64,000 nucleotides of DNA from Cymbidium sinense (taxonomy: Eukaryota > Streptophyta > Magnoliopsida > Asparagales > Orchidaceae). Below the pieces are notes generated by a model. That model was not told the origin of the DNA. It saw only the letters and a list, made by a program, of their open reading frames with translations, and did no database searches. The DNA lies in assembly GCA_021442155.1 (NCBI GenBank), contig JAKCPB010001389.1, positions 1 through 64,000 on the forward strand. The letters run 5' to 3'. The position numbers and the translations under genes are program-made. This document shows, one piece after another, positions 12,331 through 25,764 of the stretch; within the stretch, counting starts at the first letter, position 1, and every line of letters begins with the position of its first letter.

Positions 12331-12640
12331 GACTTTAGGCGGGAACACACGTGTGGGACATGTGCACCTGAGGCGCGGGTTGTTGCACGCTGTGCAGGAA
12401 GTGGAATGTTGCACGGACGCAAGAGATCTTGCAGGAAGAGCTCACCTGCAGGTCGCTCTCATGCGGGATGAATGAATGCTCAGTTTCCTTCGGCTGCTTG
12501 AGCTTGCGGGATTTGTTGCGAGGGATGGCTGAACAGGAAGGGAGATCGTTCGGCTGAGAGGAAAATCGCATGAGGGAGAAGAGTTAGGGCAGGTAGGGTT
12601 GAGGGGCTACGTGGGAATTAGTTAGGGTTAGGATTAGAGA
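12331..12640 (-). other. GC-richer leader between TATA box and hairpin array (A1)
   Basis: This is the highest-GC stretch of the LTR. Going from the TATA box it carries CCTAACCCTAAC (telo-box-like), then CT-rich and GCA-rich sequence and an ACACGTGTG palindrome at the far end. A 78-codon minus-strand frame crosses it, but the A2 copy has several small indels that break the frame, so it is treated as untranslated leader. Confidence 0.5.
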
Positions 12641-12650
12641 GGTATTTATA
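12641..12650 (-). promoter_or_regulatory. LTR TATA box (family A, A1)
   Basis: Minus-strand TATAAATACC, a strong plant TATA box, placed immediately before the GC-richer leader. It is conserved in block A2 at 59033-59024. Confidence 0.65.
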
Positions 12651-14583
<1,933 letters not shown>

Positions 14584-14699
14584 ATCTAAGGATCTTAGCT
14601 AATCATGATATTAACTAAGATAATCATATAAAATGCCACATGTCTAATAAGGGGGGCTTTCGAACGTTAAGAGAATTTGGAATATCTTTGGTTCTATCT

Positions 14700-15240
14700 T
14701 TTGTGCTCTCACTTGTTGAAGACTTCCTCCCGAGAGTTTGAAATTTGTATTTTTTTTTCTATTTGGCTTTGTGCCTTAGTGGACTTAATGGAGTTGATGA
14801 TTTATTGCTGGGATGAGAACGTCTTCAATCAAATGCTTTGTGCTGGACTTGTTGAAGATTTAATCTCAAAATTTAAAATTTATATTTTTCTCTTGTCCTG
14901 GCTTCGTGCCTTAATAGATTCGATGGAGTTGATGACTTGTTGGTGAGATGAGAATGTCTTCTATCTTGTGCTTTGATGAACTTATTGAAGATTCAATCTC
15001 AAAATTTAAAATTTGTATTTTCCTCTTATTCTGGCTTCGTGCCTTGGTGGACTTGATGGAGTTGATGACTTATTGGTGAGATGAGAACATCTTCGATCCT
15101 ATGCATGGTGCTTTGATGGACTTGTTGAAGACTTCATCTCAAAAATTCATATCTTGTATTTCCTTCTATCCTGATTTCGTGCCTTGATGGACATGACGGA
15201 GGAAAATCCTAGATTGTCTTGAAGACTTGTTAGATATGAA
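14700..15240. repeat. four-copy tandem array of about 135 bp (A1)
   Basis: Units begin near 14715, 14850, 14984 and 15125 with GTTGAAGA(C/T)T...CTC and contain GGCTT(T/C)GTGCCTT, GGAGTTGATGA and GATGAGAA. Copies are roughly 75-85% alike by eye. It is preserved in block A2 at about 60885-61390. Open frames across it are by-products of the repeat. Confidence 0.85.
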
Positions 15241-16199
15241 ATTACCTTCTACACCATCTTTTACTTTCATGGGCTTAAAAGGATGCCGTGACCTAGCCCT
15301 CGAGCTTAGGGATCAATGGCAAAGAGTCATCGCCCCACGCGCGTAACAAACATATCTGATGACATGACTCCCTTAGTTCAACCTCTAGCCTTATATGAAC
15401 ATTGGGATGACTTCTTGATCATTTACTTTTTGCTTTGACTTGCTAAAAAAAAGTTTTCTTGATCTTTGCTGCTTTAATAGATTTGTTGAAGGAATTGAGA
15501 TTTCACATTTTTCATTAATACCAAACTCGGCTTAGTGCCTTCTCGAGTAAGGATATTTTATTGAATTTTGGAGTTGACCTTACGATCATTAGAGATGATC
15601 TCCCAATCTAGGCCACTTGAACTCACCAAGATGGAGGGATTTGGAGATTTATGTGCTCTTATCTTTTAACTAATGAAATAGGAGGATCCCTTACTATGGC
15701 CTTTATGGCGTATTGAGTAAGTGGACATGTCAACGACTCAACCATATTTGAGCATGTTGAGTTCAACCTTATGCAACCAATTGAGTCTTGGATATGAGCA
15801 ATTGATGGAGAATTTTATTATCGGGCTAACAAGATAGGGGACCTTACTACGACCTTTGTGGCATGTTGAGTAAGCAAACCTGTCAGTGACTCGACCAAAT
15901 TTGGTCCTTAGATTTGATGTATGAAGGGATGATTTGTCTCCAACTTGATTAATTGTAGTTTATAGACTGAAAAATTTCTCTTTTTGGCCAATAAGACTTC
16001 GAAACTTATAAATTTGAATAATTAATTTGAACATGTATATGGAGATCTCGGCCTTAGGTGCGATATCAACCCAAATATAATAGAAATGTCCCTATTTCAC
16101 AAAAAAGCGATTTTTGCTATAAAATTAAAAAATGCCCCTATGTATTAAGAATTTTTTGCTTCATTTCAAAAATGTATTCTTGTACTACAAGAGAATTTC
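15241..16199. other. rest of the LTR 5' part (A1)
   Basis: Non-coding. It contains a unit (about 15551-15661) that is tandemly duplicated only in block A2, and two further look-alike stretches beginning AGGAGGATCCCTTACTA and GGGGACCTTACTACGACC (15680 and 15836). The border with pol is somewhere near 16080-16200. Confidence 0.45.
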
Positions 16200-16475
16200 A
16201 AGAAAACTTACATGTAATGACAAAGTGAGAAATAATTGGTATGACTAATTCTTCTACTTGAAAGGCTCGAGGGCGTACTGTATGATCAAATGTTTGACAT
16301 TCTTTCTAGACTTCTAAATTTTCTTGAGCTTAGATCCTAGCTTTAGTATCAAGCTCTTCCATTCATAAATGAGCATTATCATATTGAGTGAGATTATGTT
16401 AATGGCTACCGAGTAAAAGCTCAACTTCAAGTGGCAAGATTGACCCAAGACTAGCATAAGGAGTGGATTTTGTGA
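16200..16475 (-). pseudogene. Ty3/gypsy integrase C-terminal remnant (A1)
   Basis: The minus strand keeps pieces of the end of a Ty3/gypsy pol polyprotein: the stretch leading to an LEELD-type motif, an RLQ-NLE region and a KAFD-VRPRAFQV-like region, all interrupted by indels and stops. The block A2 copy at 62499-62840 is better preserved and fixes the identity. The catalytic core and everything upstream are missing: a U5-like motif lies within 60 bases on the 5' side. Dead. Confidence 0.6.
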
Positions 16476-16530
16476 GAATCGAATGTCATGACATTATCTT
16501 TCTTTAAGGAAATTTCACTTTGAAATCTGT

Positions 16531-16625
16531 GCGATCCAAAAATTCATCACCGACCTCTCGATTAAGAGAGTATGACTTATGATAGAAATTTTGGGTAGAT
16601 GGAATAGTAGATAAGACACTCCTAG
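16531..16625 (-). other. second U5-end motif (family A, A1)
   Basis: Minus-strand GTGTCTTATCTACTATTCC...CTCTTAATCGAGAGGTCGG...GAATTTTTGG, matching 11322-11426. The integrase remnant follows directly on its 3' side, so if this is the end of the 5' LTR, nearly all of the internal region has been deleted. Confidence 0.55.
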
Positions 16626-16639
16626 AGATTTTACGATTC

Positions 16640-17660
16640 TTTTCCAATATTTTTCTTGGCTCCTATTTTGCTTACCCTTTCGCTAACCTTCGATGGTAGA
16701 TTCTTGGACTGGTTCAAGTGTTATGCTTGATGCTCAGTGAGACTTGAATTGGTTTACATCTTGTCGAGGTTGTAGAAGGAGGTCTCCTTGGAGGAGCAAC
16801 TTTAGCCTTCCTGATGATAGGATCTTGATATTTTCTTTTCATCAATCCTTTCTCCTTAACAACTTTGATGACCTAATGCACTCTTCTATATATAATTTTG
16901 AGTTTCTTCACTAGAGAAGCTGGAACCTGATGGTCGGATCTAAAAGGACTATTTAATTTAACCAATCGTTGTTCTTATTTACCCATCTTATGCTATCAAA
17001 CTTGTTATGGGTTGGAACACCCACCTCAAGGTTGTAAAATTTTTACTTGAACAATGGTTGTTGAGCATGCAAAGCAATTCTCTCAATTCTTTAGTTTGCT
17101 TCTAGATGAAGAAGCTTTTGCTTCGCTACTTCTTCTCAAGGTCTTGGCCTCCATATATTTTTTTCTTTTGTGACCTTTTCTAGCGATTCCATATGCTATT
17201 GTCATGCATGTTCACCGTGCAGGAATTGCTTAAGATGATCATGAGCATTACCCACTAAAAGTAGCCTTTTTAGTGATGCTTTCTTATTTTCTCTGATAAT
17301 CGAGCCTTGATACTTCTTCTTCATAAGACCTTTCTCCTTGACAACTTTTAGCATCATCAGTGATTTATGGAGAGTCTCATGATGCCTTCTTTGTGGGATT
17401 ATAGCTGGGTGCCACTGCTCATAGAATGATTGTTTAATATCACCAATAGAGTTGTTCCTTTTAACTCACTTGAGATTTTTAAACTTGTTGTGAGTAGGAA
17501 CACTCACGTCAGGCATCAAGTCTGGTTGTATGGCTAGTGATTCAAGCAATAACTGCTGATCTTGTAGTTCAATATTTCTTCTCTTTATTTGCCTTAAACT
17601 TGATTTTTCTCTGAAGAGAGAGGCTTCAACATCATGCCTTCCTAGTGAAAGGTTCAACTA
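16640..17660 (-). pseudogene. degenerate, internally duplicated coding-like region (gag-like?)
   Basis: Two look-alike halves (about 16640-17100 and 17100-17660) on the minus strand share VVKEKGLMKKKYQ-like and HNKF-like words and charged Lys/Arg/Glu-rich sequence, with many stops. The best open piece is 17466-17657, rich in Gln, Leu and charged residues and probably coiled-coil. The position next to gypsy remains suggests gag or a leader ORF, but I recognise no diagnostic motif such as a zinc knuckle. It is repeated in A2 from 63010 to the window end. Confidence 0.35.
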
Positions 17661-17785
17661 AAAGTGGTTGCATTCATTATGACAAAAAACTTTCTACCCA
17701 ATGATGGTTTTTTTATGATGACATCTGAATGACCCAATCATTCAAATACAAATACTCTTTTCAAGTAACCTTGGTAACATTAGCT

Positions 17786-18160
17786 AGTGTAAATGAGTTG
17801 AGAGTCGAGTTTGTTAATCGAGCTTTGTTTAAACCTGAGCTTTTCAAGTTAGAGCTTGACTTTAAAGCTCAACTCAATTTAAAGAAAGTCAAGCTTGAGC
17901 TCGACTCGAATGCTCGAGCTCGTTTAAAAAACTTGATAAATTATTGAACTGATAATGTGATACACGATAATTACAGTTCTTCATTTTGTAAACAAGTCAC
18001 TTGATAATATCGAATCAAACCAAGCTCAACTTGAGCTCAAAATTTTGAGCTTATTTATGAGCTCGAGCTCAAGCTCGTGGTTCGATAAGCTTGGCTTGCA
18101 AGCTTGTTAATGAGCTGAGCTCGAGTCAGCACATGAGCCGGCTTGACTCACTTTCACCCC
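17786..18160. mobile_element. GAGCTC-rich MITE between block A1 and element E
   Basis: The left end AGTGTAAATGAGTTGAGAG and the reverse complement of the right end (GGGGTGAAAGTGAGTCAAG) are imperfect inverted repeats. The interior is packed with GAGCTCGAGCT-type words on both strands, for example at 17896-17915 and 18060-18075. It is the same type as 5394-5850. No clear target duplication. Confidence 0.6.
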
Positions 18161-18308
18161 ATGAAGGCCATTCTAGTTGTCCTCCTCTCTGCATGGTTAG
18201 TGTGTACAATATTGTGGTGAAAATATTCTCGTCTTCATCTATCCTTTTTTGAAGAGAATAAATGAAAACATAAATATTACGCCTTGTTGGTTAAGACACC
18301 ATGTAGAT
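18161..18308. other. unassigned DNA between MITE and the LTR of element E
   Basis: No coding sequence. It may be the outermost part of the 3' LTR of element E: a TTCATC...TTTTTT word resembles 43995-44025 in the other LTR, but the match is too weak to draw a border. Confidence 0.3.
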
Positions 18309-19776
18309 CCATAGATATGCTTATTCAAGTGATCGGGTACATCATCAAGGAATAGTGTACTATCTCGGGAGATAGAAGCCACTACCCTTTAATGGACCTA
18401 ATCACCTCAATAAGGACTCCTAAGGACAATGGGTCTACATATGTACCAGAGATTCTTCTCCTACTTTACATGAAAAAGTAAAGTGGGGTTTATTTTAAAC
18501 CAGATTCATTAAGTTCTTTATAGGACAAGCCCCCATAGTTAATTACATCATAAGGGATGGATCCCTTAGGAATACTCGATTAAGGTAAATGATCATTGTA
18601 TCAAAGATTCAATAGAAAGAACTATCAATCGATTAGTTTATTTTGAAGATCAAATGGGATTGATCAAAGAGGGAGTTATTATTGAAGCCAAAGAAAGATA
18701 AGTAGGAGATGCGTGAGGCTAGAAAACTAGTGAGCATCTCAAACTATCCTATGGTTGGTTTTATATTTGAAATTGATTTAATTTATTTGAGTTGCATTTT
18801 TCATTAGAAATTTAGGACTTATGATTCCATAACACAAGATTATGAAATGCCTAAGAGGTGAGAATTATGCTTATGGCCCACAGGGGAGAAGCAACCTCAA
18901 AACCTAAATCCAGGGAGCTTTGGCGAGTGCCAAAAGCATAACCTAAATCTAAGACAAAATGGGTATTTGGTTTGCCTCACAAGAGAGGACAAACCATTTG
19001 GACTTACGCCTCGGTGGCTACCAACTAACCTCCTATGTTAAATACATGTAGACAAGTCATGCTTATGCTTAAAGATAGCTAGCGTTATTTATTTAGAAAG
19101 AGACTAAGTCCTTAAACTCACTCCCTAAAGAGACTAGACCATGTAAGGACATGCTTCAAATTACCTAAATCTAATGCAATTCAAATTTCATTTTATCTTC
19201 ATTTTGGACAATTTTTGACTCAAACTAGTAGATTCATATGCCTAATGCATTAGAAATAAAGTTATTGGCCAAAATTAGAGAAGGGGAGGAGGTGTTTCCA
19301 CCATAGCTCTCAAAGGTCAAGCAAAGTTTATCGGCAAAGGTGGAAGCCCCAATCAAGAGTGAAATAAGATGTTTGTGAATGATGTTATAAAAGAAATACT
19401 CATCCATAAAGGGTAGCTAATTCTTTTATCTTGATTTTAAACCTAAGATTAAGGTGAGGTTATGAATTCTTTATTTTTAGTTTTGAATTATTAAGTTTGG
19501 TAAAAGATTAATTTTTCCTTAAGAGCCTAATCCATATCCAGGCCATACATAAAGCAAGAAAGAAACTAGGAAAGAGATGCCACTTAATGCAAGCTAAATA
19601 AATCATCAATCAATTTATAAAACTAATCACAAAAAGAATAAGAGGAAACCTTATGGTCATCGGGACAAACTTGAAAATAATAGATTTGGTGTAGATACCC
19701 TTTATACATAGATTATAAATGAATTAAATAAAATTAAACAGAAATTCATTATTATGGGGTCTTCAAGTATCGATTT

Positions 19777-19850
19777 CTTCATTTCCTTTTCTTCTTTCTT
19801 CTTCTTCTTTTCTTCTTTCTTCTTTGGTTCTTCTTGGATGAATGGAGGTT
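19777..19850. repeat. pyrimidine tract (CTT-rich) in LTR of E
   Basis: TTCTTCTTT-type run, 90% or more pyrimidine on the plus strand. The other LTR has the same tract at 45449-45510. On the transcribed (minus) strand it is a purine (GAA) tract. Confidence 0.85.
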
Positions 19851-22674
19851 GGGATGCTCCAAAAGGTCTCACATGATGCAGGTAGGATCTGTGACCAGTA
19901 TGCTCATCTTAATCCCATAAAATCATTCCAAAATATTAATTGCAAAAACTTGAAAAGGAAAAGTAAATCTAGCTAACACCTATAAAGTAAATGTTAGCTA
20001 AACACAACAACAAATACTAAGCATGTATATTGGGCTTATCACCCCTACACAAGGTGACTAAGTCCACGTGGCCTATTGGATTATGCTTAGGGGTATAAGC
20101 ACTTGCATAGAAAAAGTATTATATTTTTTTTATTATTACGGCTCTTAAGCACAATCCAGCAAGTTAGACTAATATCATCCTACAATTTATTCTACGCATT
20201 CATCCTAACATCCAATCAAAACATATATTACAAAACAAAGCAACCATGCAACCAGCCCCAACCTAGAGCTAGAAGTGACTTAGTGACTTAGTATAATGTT
20301 GGAGGTTTGTGTGGTATGCTTAACTATGGCTTTAAGTTTGAATTTTTTAAGTGTGAAGCATGTTCAACTTAGAGGAGGGTTTCATTTCAGTGATTTAATT
20401 CTTTTGGGTTGAATTTATTTCATGTTTTGATTAGGTTCAATTGAATCCTACAATTAAGTACTAAGTTATAAAGAGAGAGAAAGAGAAGAGAACTTCTCTT
20501 TCCTTCCCTAACCTAAGTAATTTCTGAAGTGAATTCAAATTTTAGTTTTGTTTAGTGAATGTTTTGATTAAGTATTTTAATTAATCCTAAGTTTAGATGA
20601 ACTCTACACAAACTGATTCAAAAAGAAAGACTTTTTAAGATTAAATAAAATGAACAAAATTCACAAAATATACATCAGTTCGTTTCTTTCCCAACATGTA
20701 TAACATGCATATGAATGAGTCCTAAGCATATCTATACACCCAAATAAGAATATTTAACCCACTTTATGATGCATGCTAAGTGATTCATTTAAGAAAATTT
20801 GAAAGTTTATGATGCATGATTTTCATTAAGTAGAAAAGAGATTTCTTATTAAATTTTCACATGCACACATGAAAGTAAGAAAGTCATAAGTGAGTCTGAT
20901 TATTTATTAACCAGGTAGGACAAGATCTACTTAGTGCTACTTAAAGCCTCTTGTCCGTGACTAATATAGCACTTTGCTTAAATACAAACATGTGTACAAA
21001 AGAAATAAATTGAAAGGAAAGAATGCAAAAGTTGTATTAATTGATTCATTTTGTTTGTGCAATTTATGTGCAAGCATAGGTAACCCTTAAGTGATAGCAT
21101 AGAAATGAATAGGATGTGAAATTAGGCAAGTGTTATGTTCTTTTCAAATGAACCATGCATCTTACCAACTCCTATTCAAAACTATACTAACATAAAAGAG
21201 AAGGGAAACATATGCTAAGCACATCCTTATATTTTCTTCACATGCAAGCTTATAATTAAAATACAAGTAGCACACTTTCAGATTTGATAATTGATTTATA
21301 TGTTTTGAAAATAATTTGAATTTAGTAGTGATAATAGCCACTCATATTTCTACTTTAGCTAACACATTCAAATTTGACATTAAGTAAATAATTTTATTTT
21401 CAAATTTGAATTTAAAAAAAATATAGATGCATGAAATCACATGACATACAAATTTAACATGTTGGGGAAAGAATAAAAGTAATGAAAGTAAACACATTCA
21501 CTTTAATTAAATCTTAAAGACATTCTTATGGAATAAGAAGGCTTAAAATAAATCAATGTTAATTCAATGTGATTTTGTTTGATCTTAAGTTTGATTTAAT
21601 TTTGAAAAGTGAATTGAGTTTTATTCCTAACCCATTCACATGTGTTTGATATTTTTGTTTAATTTTTATATGATTAGATTCATTTTAAAAAATTGATTAG
21701 GTATGAATTAAGCAAGTTAATTAACCCTTACTACACCACCTTAGCATAGTTAACCAAATAATTATGAGCCAATGAGATGATATAAAAACTCAAAGGAATT
21801 TAAACTTGCAATGCACCTAGAAGAATAAGGCCTAATGCAATTTGGCTCAATTAATTAATTAAACTAAGGGTTAAGTAATTTCAAAACACCCCTTCATACA
21901 TATGAATTAGATTTTGATTTCTTTAATTGAACTTAGGCTATTAAACACCTAAGAATCTACCCAAAGTAGATTAATTAAGTTCTGAAAGTTTTTAAAATTT
22001 TTAGAAATTAATTAAGGGGATAATTAATGAGTTAACCCTTAATTAAAAGAGGATTAAGGAAAGAAAAAGGCGGTTTAAAGAATAGCTTAGGGGAAACACC
22101 CCAAAATTATTCTCTAAGCCTCCTATTCACTGGATCTAACCTTAATCAAACTTAATAATGGATTAAAACACTAATCCAAACCCTAATTATCCTTAATTAT
22201 ATAAGGAGGGTAATTAAGAAACACATTTGCAATTCCCCAATTAAGCCTTAATAAATCCCAAGAAAATTAGGGGAGGTAGAGATCATCCCTTAAAACATAC
22301 CCAAGAAGTTTGGATTAATTAAGTAATTAGCAAAATGATATTTCCAATAAATCCCAAAATTAGATAAAAGGATAATTCAAAATCCATGGAAATTAATTTT
22401 AAAATATTCCAGGTTAAATTATCTTTCCATTGGATTTTACCTCATATTTTTATGAATTTTATTGAAGGAGATATGAATTTTTGAAGATCAGAAGATTAAT
22501 AATCATTAATTAAATTTTCCAAAATAATCCCTCATCACACAAGGGCGGTCGACACTTTACACATTATGTCGTGAGCCTATTTCTTAAATGTCACATCAGG
22601 TGGCAGTGCGGTGGTGGGACGTGCTTTGATCCCTGCCATTTGATCAATGATTGAATGGCCAAGGATCATCCCAC

Positions 22675-22686
22675 GATTTATAAAAG
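22675..22686 (-). promoter_or_regulatory. candidate TATA box of LTR E (3' copy)
   Basis: CTTTTATAAATCG on the minus strand; the other LTR has CTTTTATAAATGG at 48284-48272. The neighbouring few hundred bases are GC-richer, as at many plant promoters. The core TTTATAAA is a palindrome, so strand choice follows from the element's orientation, not from the site. Confidence 0.4.
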
Positions 22687-23779
22687 GGTAAAGGATTTCT
22701 AAAACGTGGGGATAATCGTGGCCGTCCATCCAAAATGTGCACATGGATGGCTACGATCACCCAAGTTCTTCCCTTAGGATCAATAGAGGCCATCCATGAT
22801 CTCAGGGAAGATCCAAACTCGATTGAGCTCGGATTGGAATAAGACTTTACCCACACCATCTAAAGCTAATAAGGCATATCCAATGATGGATTTCTCATGA
22901 CTTGAAAATTCCTTTCACAAAGACCACACCCCCTATGCTAAGTTCAAAATTCCATACCTCGAGGGTGATCACCGACTGAGCTCGATGTGGTAGCTTAGTC
23001 TAGTGGAGAAGCCCCATTGAAAATTTCCTTGGGGTTGAGTGGATCTCCATGGACCACACCACTTGATCTACTTTGTGGTTTTGATTCACCCTTCTCATTG
23101 CTTTGGGAACTAAAATGAGAGCTTGGGTGCACTCAAATTGATCCTCTGAGGGAGTGTGCTAGAGGAATTAGGATGGACTTGAGTGAAGAGGAAGTTAAAG
23201 ATTCAAAGGAGCTCCCCTATTTTTCAATGGAGAAAACCGAGAAGTAGATATTTCAAATCCTTCTTAGAAAGCTTAGGATGGCTCTTTGATCTTTCCTAAC
23301 ACTCTCTAGGCTTTAATCAAATAAGGGCATGATGATTTCAAATTGAATTAGGAGGAGTATATCTTCCCCTATGGCAATCGGATGACCGACACCTCCTTTA
23401 CCGCTTTTGATCCAATTGACCACATTGGATGGTTTTAGTTAGATCTACACATGGTCAAGGACTTGAGTGGATTGCCAACCTCCCATGTGCATCAAATTGG
23501 GTGGAGGGAGGACTTTGAATTAGCCAATTTGACCCATGGGGTGGCCTTGGGTCTATTTGCTAACTCAAACCCATTGGGTTGGGTGCACCACTCTTCATTA
23601 GATCCACTTGAGCTATTAGGAAAGAATCAAGTTGAAATGGAGAGGGTATGACCAAACTAGCCATGGATTAGTCGAAAAATTATTCTATGGCCTAGGGGTA
23701 GGGTGGTCATTTTGCTATTTTTTAAATTTGGATATGTTGGATATATGGAGAAACTAGGTTTGGCCAAGTTTCGAGGTTT

Positions 23780-24470
23780 GAAATTCATTTGATAAGGTTT
23801 GGTTCATGTTGACCCATTTAGGTCAAAATTGGTTCAAGTTGAACAATAGGTCAAATTGGGTCAAGTTCATATGTCCATTTGAAATGTTTTGGCGGCTTTG
23901 GTTTGATTCAATTTAGATTAGTTTTGAATTTGGCTCATATGACTTTATTTAGGTCAAATGGGTCAAGTTGACCTATTTTTGACCCATTTGACCTATTTGC
24001 TAGTCAAGGGTAGGTCTAGGTTTGGTTAGTCATTGGATTGGATTGGTATCTTTGTTTCTAATCAAATTTAGTTAAGTTCAAATTTAGCTCAACATAACCC
24101 TTTAGGTCAAGTTGGGTCTAAGGTCAATTAGATGTCTAAGGTCAATTGGGCTGATTGGTCTAGTTGGCCAATTGAGGCTTTGGTCAAGTTCAACAAGTGA
24201 TTTGGAATGAACTTGACCCATTTCAATCAATTTGGCTTAGATCAAGTTTTGACACATTTTGACATTTTAGGTCAACTTAGGTCAACTTGGGTCAAGTCAA
24301 AGCTAGCTCAAATGTTGACTTCTAGTTCTAACATAGGTCATGAATGAACTTAGATCAATGTTTCAATTAATTTGACTTATGATGGAATTTATGTTAGTTT
24401 CATTTTGGCTAAGTGTTGACTTAGTCAACCCATGGTTTGAGTTGGCCCTAATTTGATTGATTGATCATCC
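23780..24470. promoter_or_regulatory. dense GGTCAA/TTGACC region in LTR E (3' copy)
   Basis: GGTCAA or its complement TTGACC recurs dozens of times. TTGAC(C/T) is the W-box core bound by WRKY transcription factors. The region lies 1-2 kb upstream of the candidate TATA box in the element's orientation. It includes a perfect inverted repeat, AGGTCAAATGGGTCAA (23951-23966) and TTGACCCATTTGACCT (23979-23994). The same cluster and palindrome occur at 49330-50010. WRKY control is an inference from motif density only. Confidence 0.55.
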
Positions 24471-24570
24471 ATGATGATGATGATGAGGATAGGTGAGTTT
24501 GGTTCAATCCAATTTTGGATTAAAATTTGGCTCATAAGGTACTTTAGGTCACTTTGTGTTAAGTGAGCCT

Positions 24571-24895
24571 CTTGACCATTTATATTTCAGTCGAGACAAA
24601 GTCAAAAGTTAAATTCGAACTTGGAGAATCGCAACTCTCAAATGCAGAAATCACCAAATGGTAAATGACTCCCATCAACGAACGACTTCTCCATCGCATT
24701 TCCGTCGAATTGATCGGTGCATATTATTTCGAGATAAATCCATCAATTATCTCTTAATCACTCACGCCTTGAAACTCAGCATCCCCATGCTTCCACCTCA
24801 TTTGGCCAATAAGGAGTCGCCACGTCACCTGCCCCATACCATCTCATTTAATTAATCCTTATCCCTCCTGTTGTAGGCAAAGGTAAAAAAAAGGG
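24571..24895 (+). promoter_or_regulatory. promoter-like DNA at the left end of the insertion
   Basis: GC-richer, single-copy-looking DNA with a GCCACGTCACC word (G-box/ACGT core near 24818) followed by a GC-to-CT transition. It precedes exon-like sequence. GGAGTCGCCA at 24811-24820 is also, on the minus strand, similar to the TGGCGACTCC primer-binding site of Tat/Ogre gypsy elements, so a retroelement reading is possible. Confidence 0.3.
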
Positions 24896-25220
24896 GTTTT
24901 GTCTCTGGTTCCCGAGCACATCCACTACGAAGACTTCTCATCCTCCCTCTTTCCTTCTCTGCTTGGTGAAGCCCTCCACAGGTTCGCTGCTGAGAGACTT
25001 GTGCATCCCATTCACGACCTCGACTCCCTTATTTTGCACGACCCGAGCAGCCGCAACTCAGTCGACACTCTCCCAACAACTTGACTCTCATTTGAGCGCC
25101 GCATATCTCCCTTGCTCAGCCCCTCAAAACTAACAGCCGCAGGTGCGACGCAGAGAAGTCCCACTGGCTTTCTGCCGCCATAACCATAGAGTTTACGGGG
25201 CACTCTTTATGCTGTCACGG
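24896..25220 (+). pseudogene. exon/5'-UTR-like fragment of unknown host gene
   Basis: CT-rich start, balanced base composition and a possible splice donor (CACG then GTAAAGT, 25217-25224) make this look like the first exon or 5' UTR of a gene, quite unlike its AT-rich surroundings. Open frames exist on both strands (24899-25084 plus, 25012-25203 minus) but I recognise neither product. The next exon-like piece begins at about 25420, so it may belong to the same captured gene. Confidence 0.35.
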
Positions 25221-25421
25221 TAAAGTCCCTTCCTTATTTCTCCTTGTGAGCTTTCTTCTTCATGTTCTCCCTGCGGATGTGGTACGGATCCATAAATTGA
25301 GTGTGGTTATTAGAAGGATTTTATTGTGGAGATTCAAACGTGATAAGCTTATGATTTTCCGCTATGCAATGACGTGATTTTAGAGGATCCAAGGTTCTAG
25401 TCATCGTTGATTTAGCTGTTA

Positions 25422-25673
25422 GTGATGGTTGTGTGGCGAAGGTGCCTTCGTTTGGTTTTTGGGCAAGTTGGCTTAAAGATTGAGCAAAATCGGTCCAATA
25501 ATGTTATTTCACACAGTACATTTACAAAGTCATCTCCTTTACAAGGACAATGGACTTATCCTAGCAGAGTCTGTGAAAGTTCCTCAAGAATAATTCCCAG
25601 GCCATTCTATCTATTCTTCCAACATGAGGGTTATTTTAGTTCAAGGACCTTATCAGCAGATGCTAGATGTTGA
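25422..25673 (+). pseudogene. mitochondrial-presequence-like exon fragment (2-oxoglutarate dehydrogenase E2?)
   Basis: A frame from ATG 25425 (MVVWRRCLRLVFGQVG...) is rich in Arg and Ser, almost free of acidic residues and ends in ...GYFSSRTLSADA before a stop. This looks like a mitochondrial targeting presequence, and R(P/T)(F/L)S(S/A)-type ends are usual at presequence cleavage sites. The layout resembles the N-terminus of the plant 2-oxoglutarate dehydrogenase E2 subunit, but no mature-domain (lipoyl) sequence follows, so the gene assignment is a guess. It is in the same orientation as the two fragments that follow. Non-functional as it stands. Confidence 0.35.
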
Positions 25674-25764
25674 AAACATATAGCCTTGCACTAGCACAAA
25701 AAAGAATAGGCCAACAAATGTATACATATGAGACATAGATGAGACGTTAATACTGCTGATGTTG

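Larger units (their letters stand above)
18309..24570 (-). mobile_element. 3' LTR of element E, downstream part (B1)
   Basis: From GATCCAT at 18309, and clearly from CATCAAGGAATA, this sequence runs colinear with 44029-50148. Both contain the pyrimidine tract, the TATA region, the GGTCAA-rich region and the same order of short words, with many substitutions and 1-6-base indels. In minus-strand terms this is the right-hand part of an LTR following the pol remnants at 35428-38720. It is cut off at 24570 by a 7.28-kb insertion and resumes at 31856. No host gene seen inside. Confidence 0.8.

Noticed and set aside
12335..12571. 78-codon minus-strand frame in the LTR leader
   Set aside because: Several small indels in the A2 counterpart destroy the frame, so it is not under coding selection.
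12615..12640. TTAGGG-type words (interstitial telomere)
   Set aside because: Only one or two imperfect units; more likely a promoter telo-box-like element.
14677..14946. 89-codon plus-strand frame
   Set aside because: It spans two units of the 135-bp array; its hydrophobic look comes from the repeat composition.
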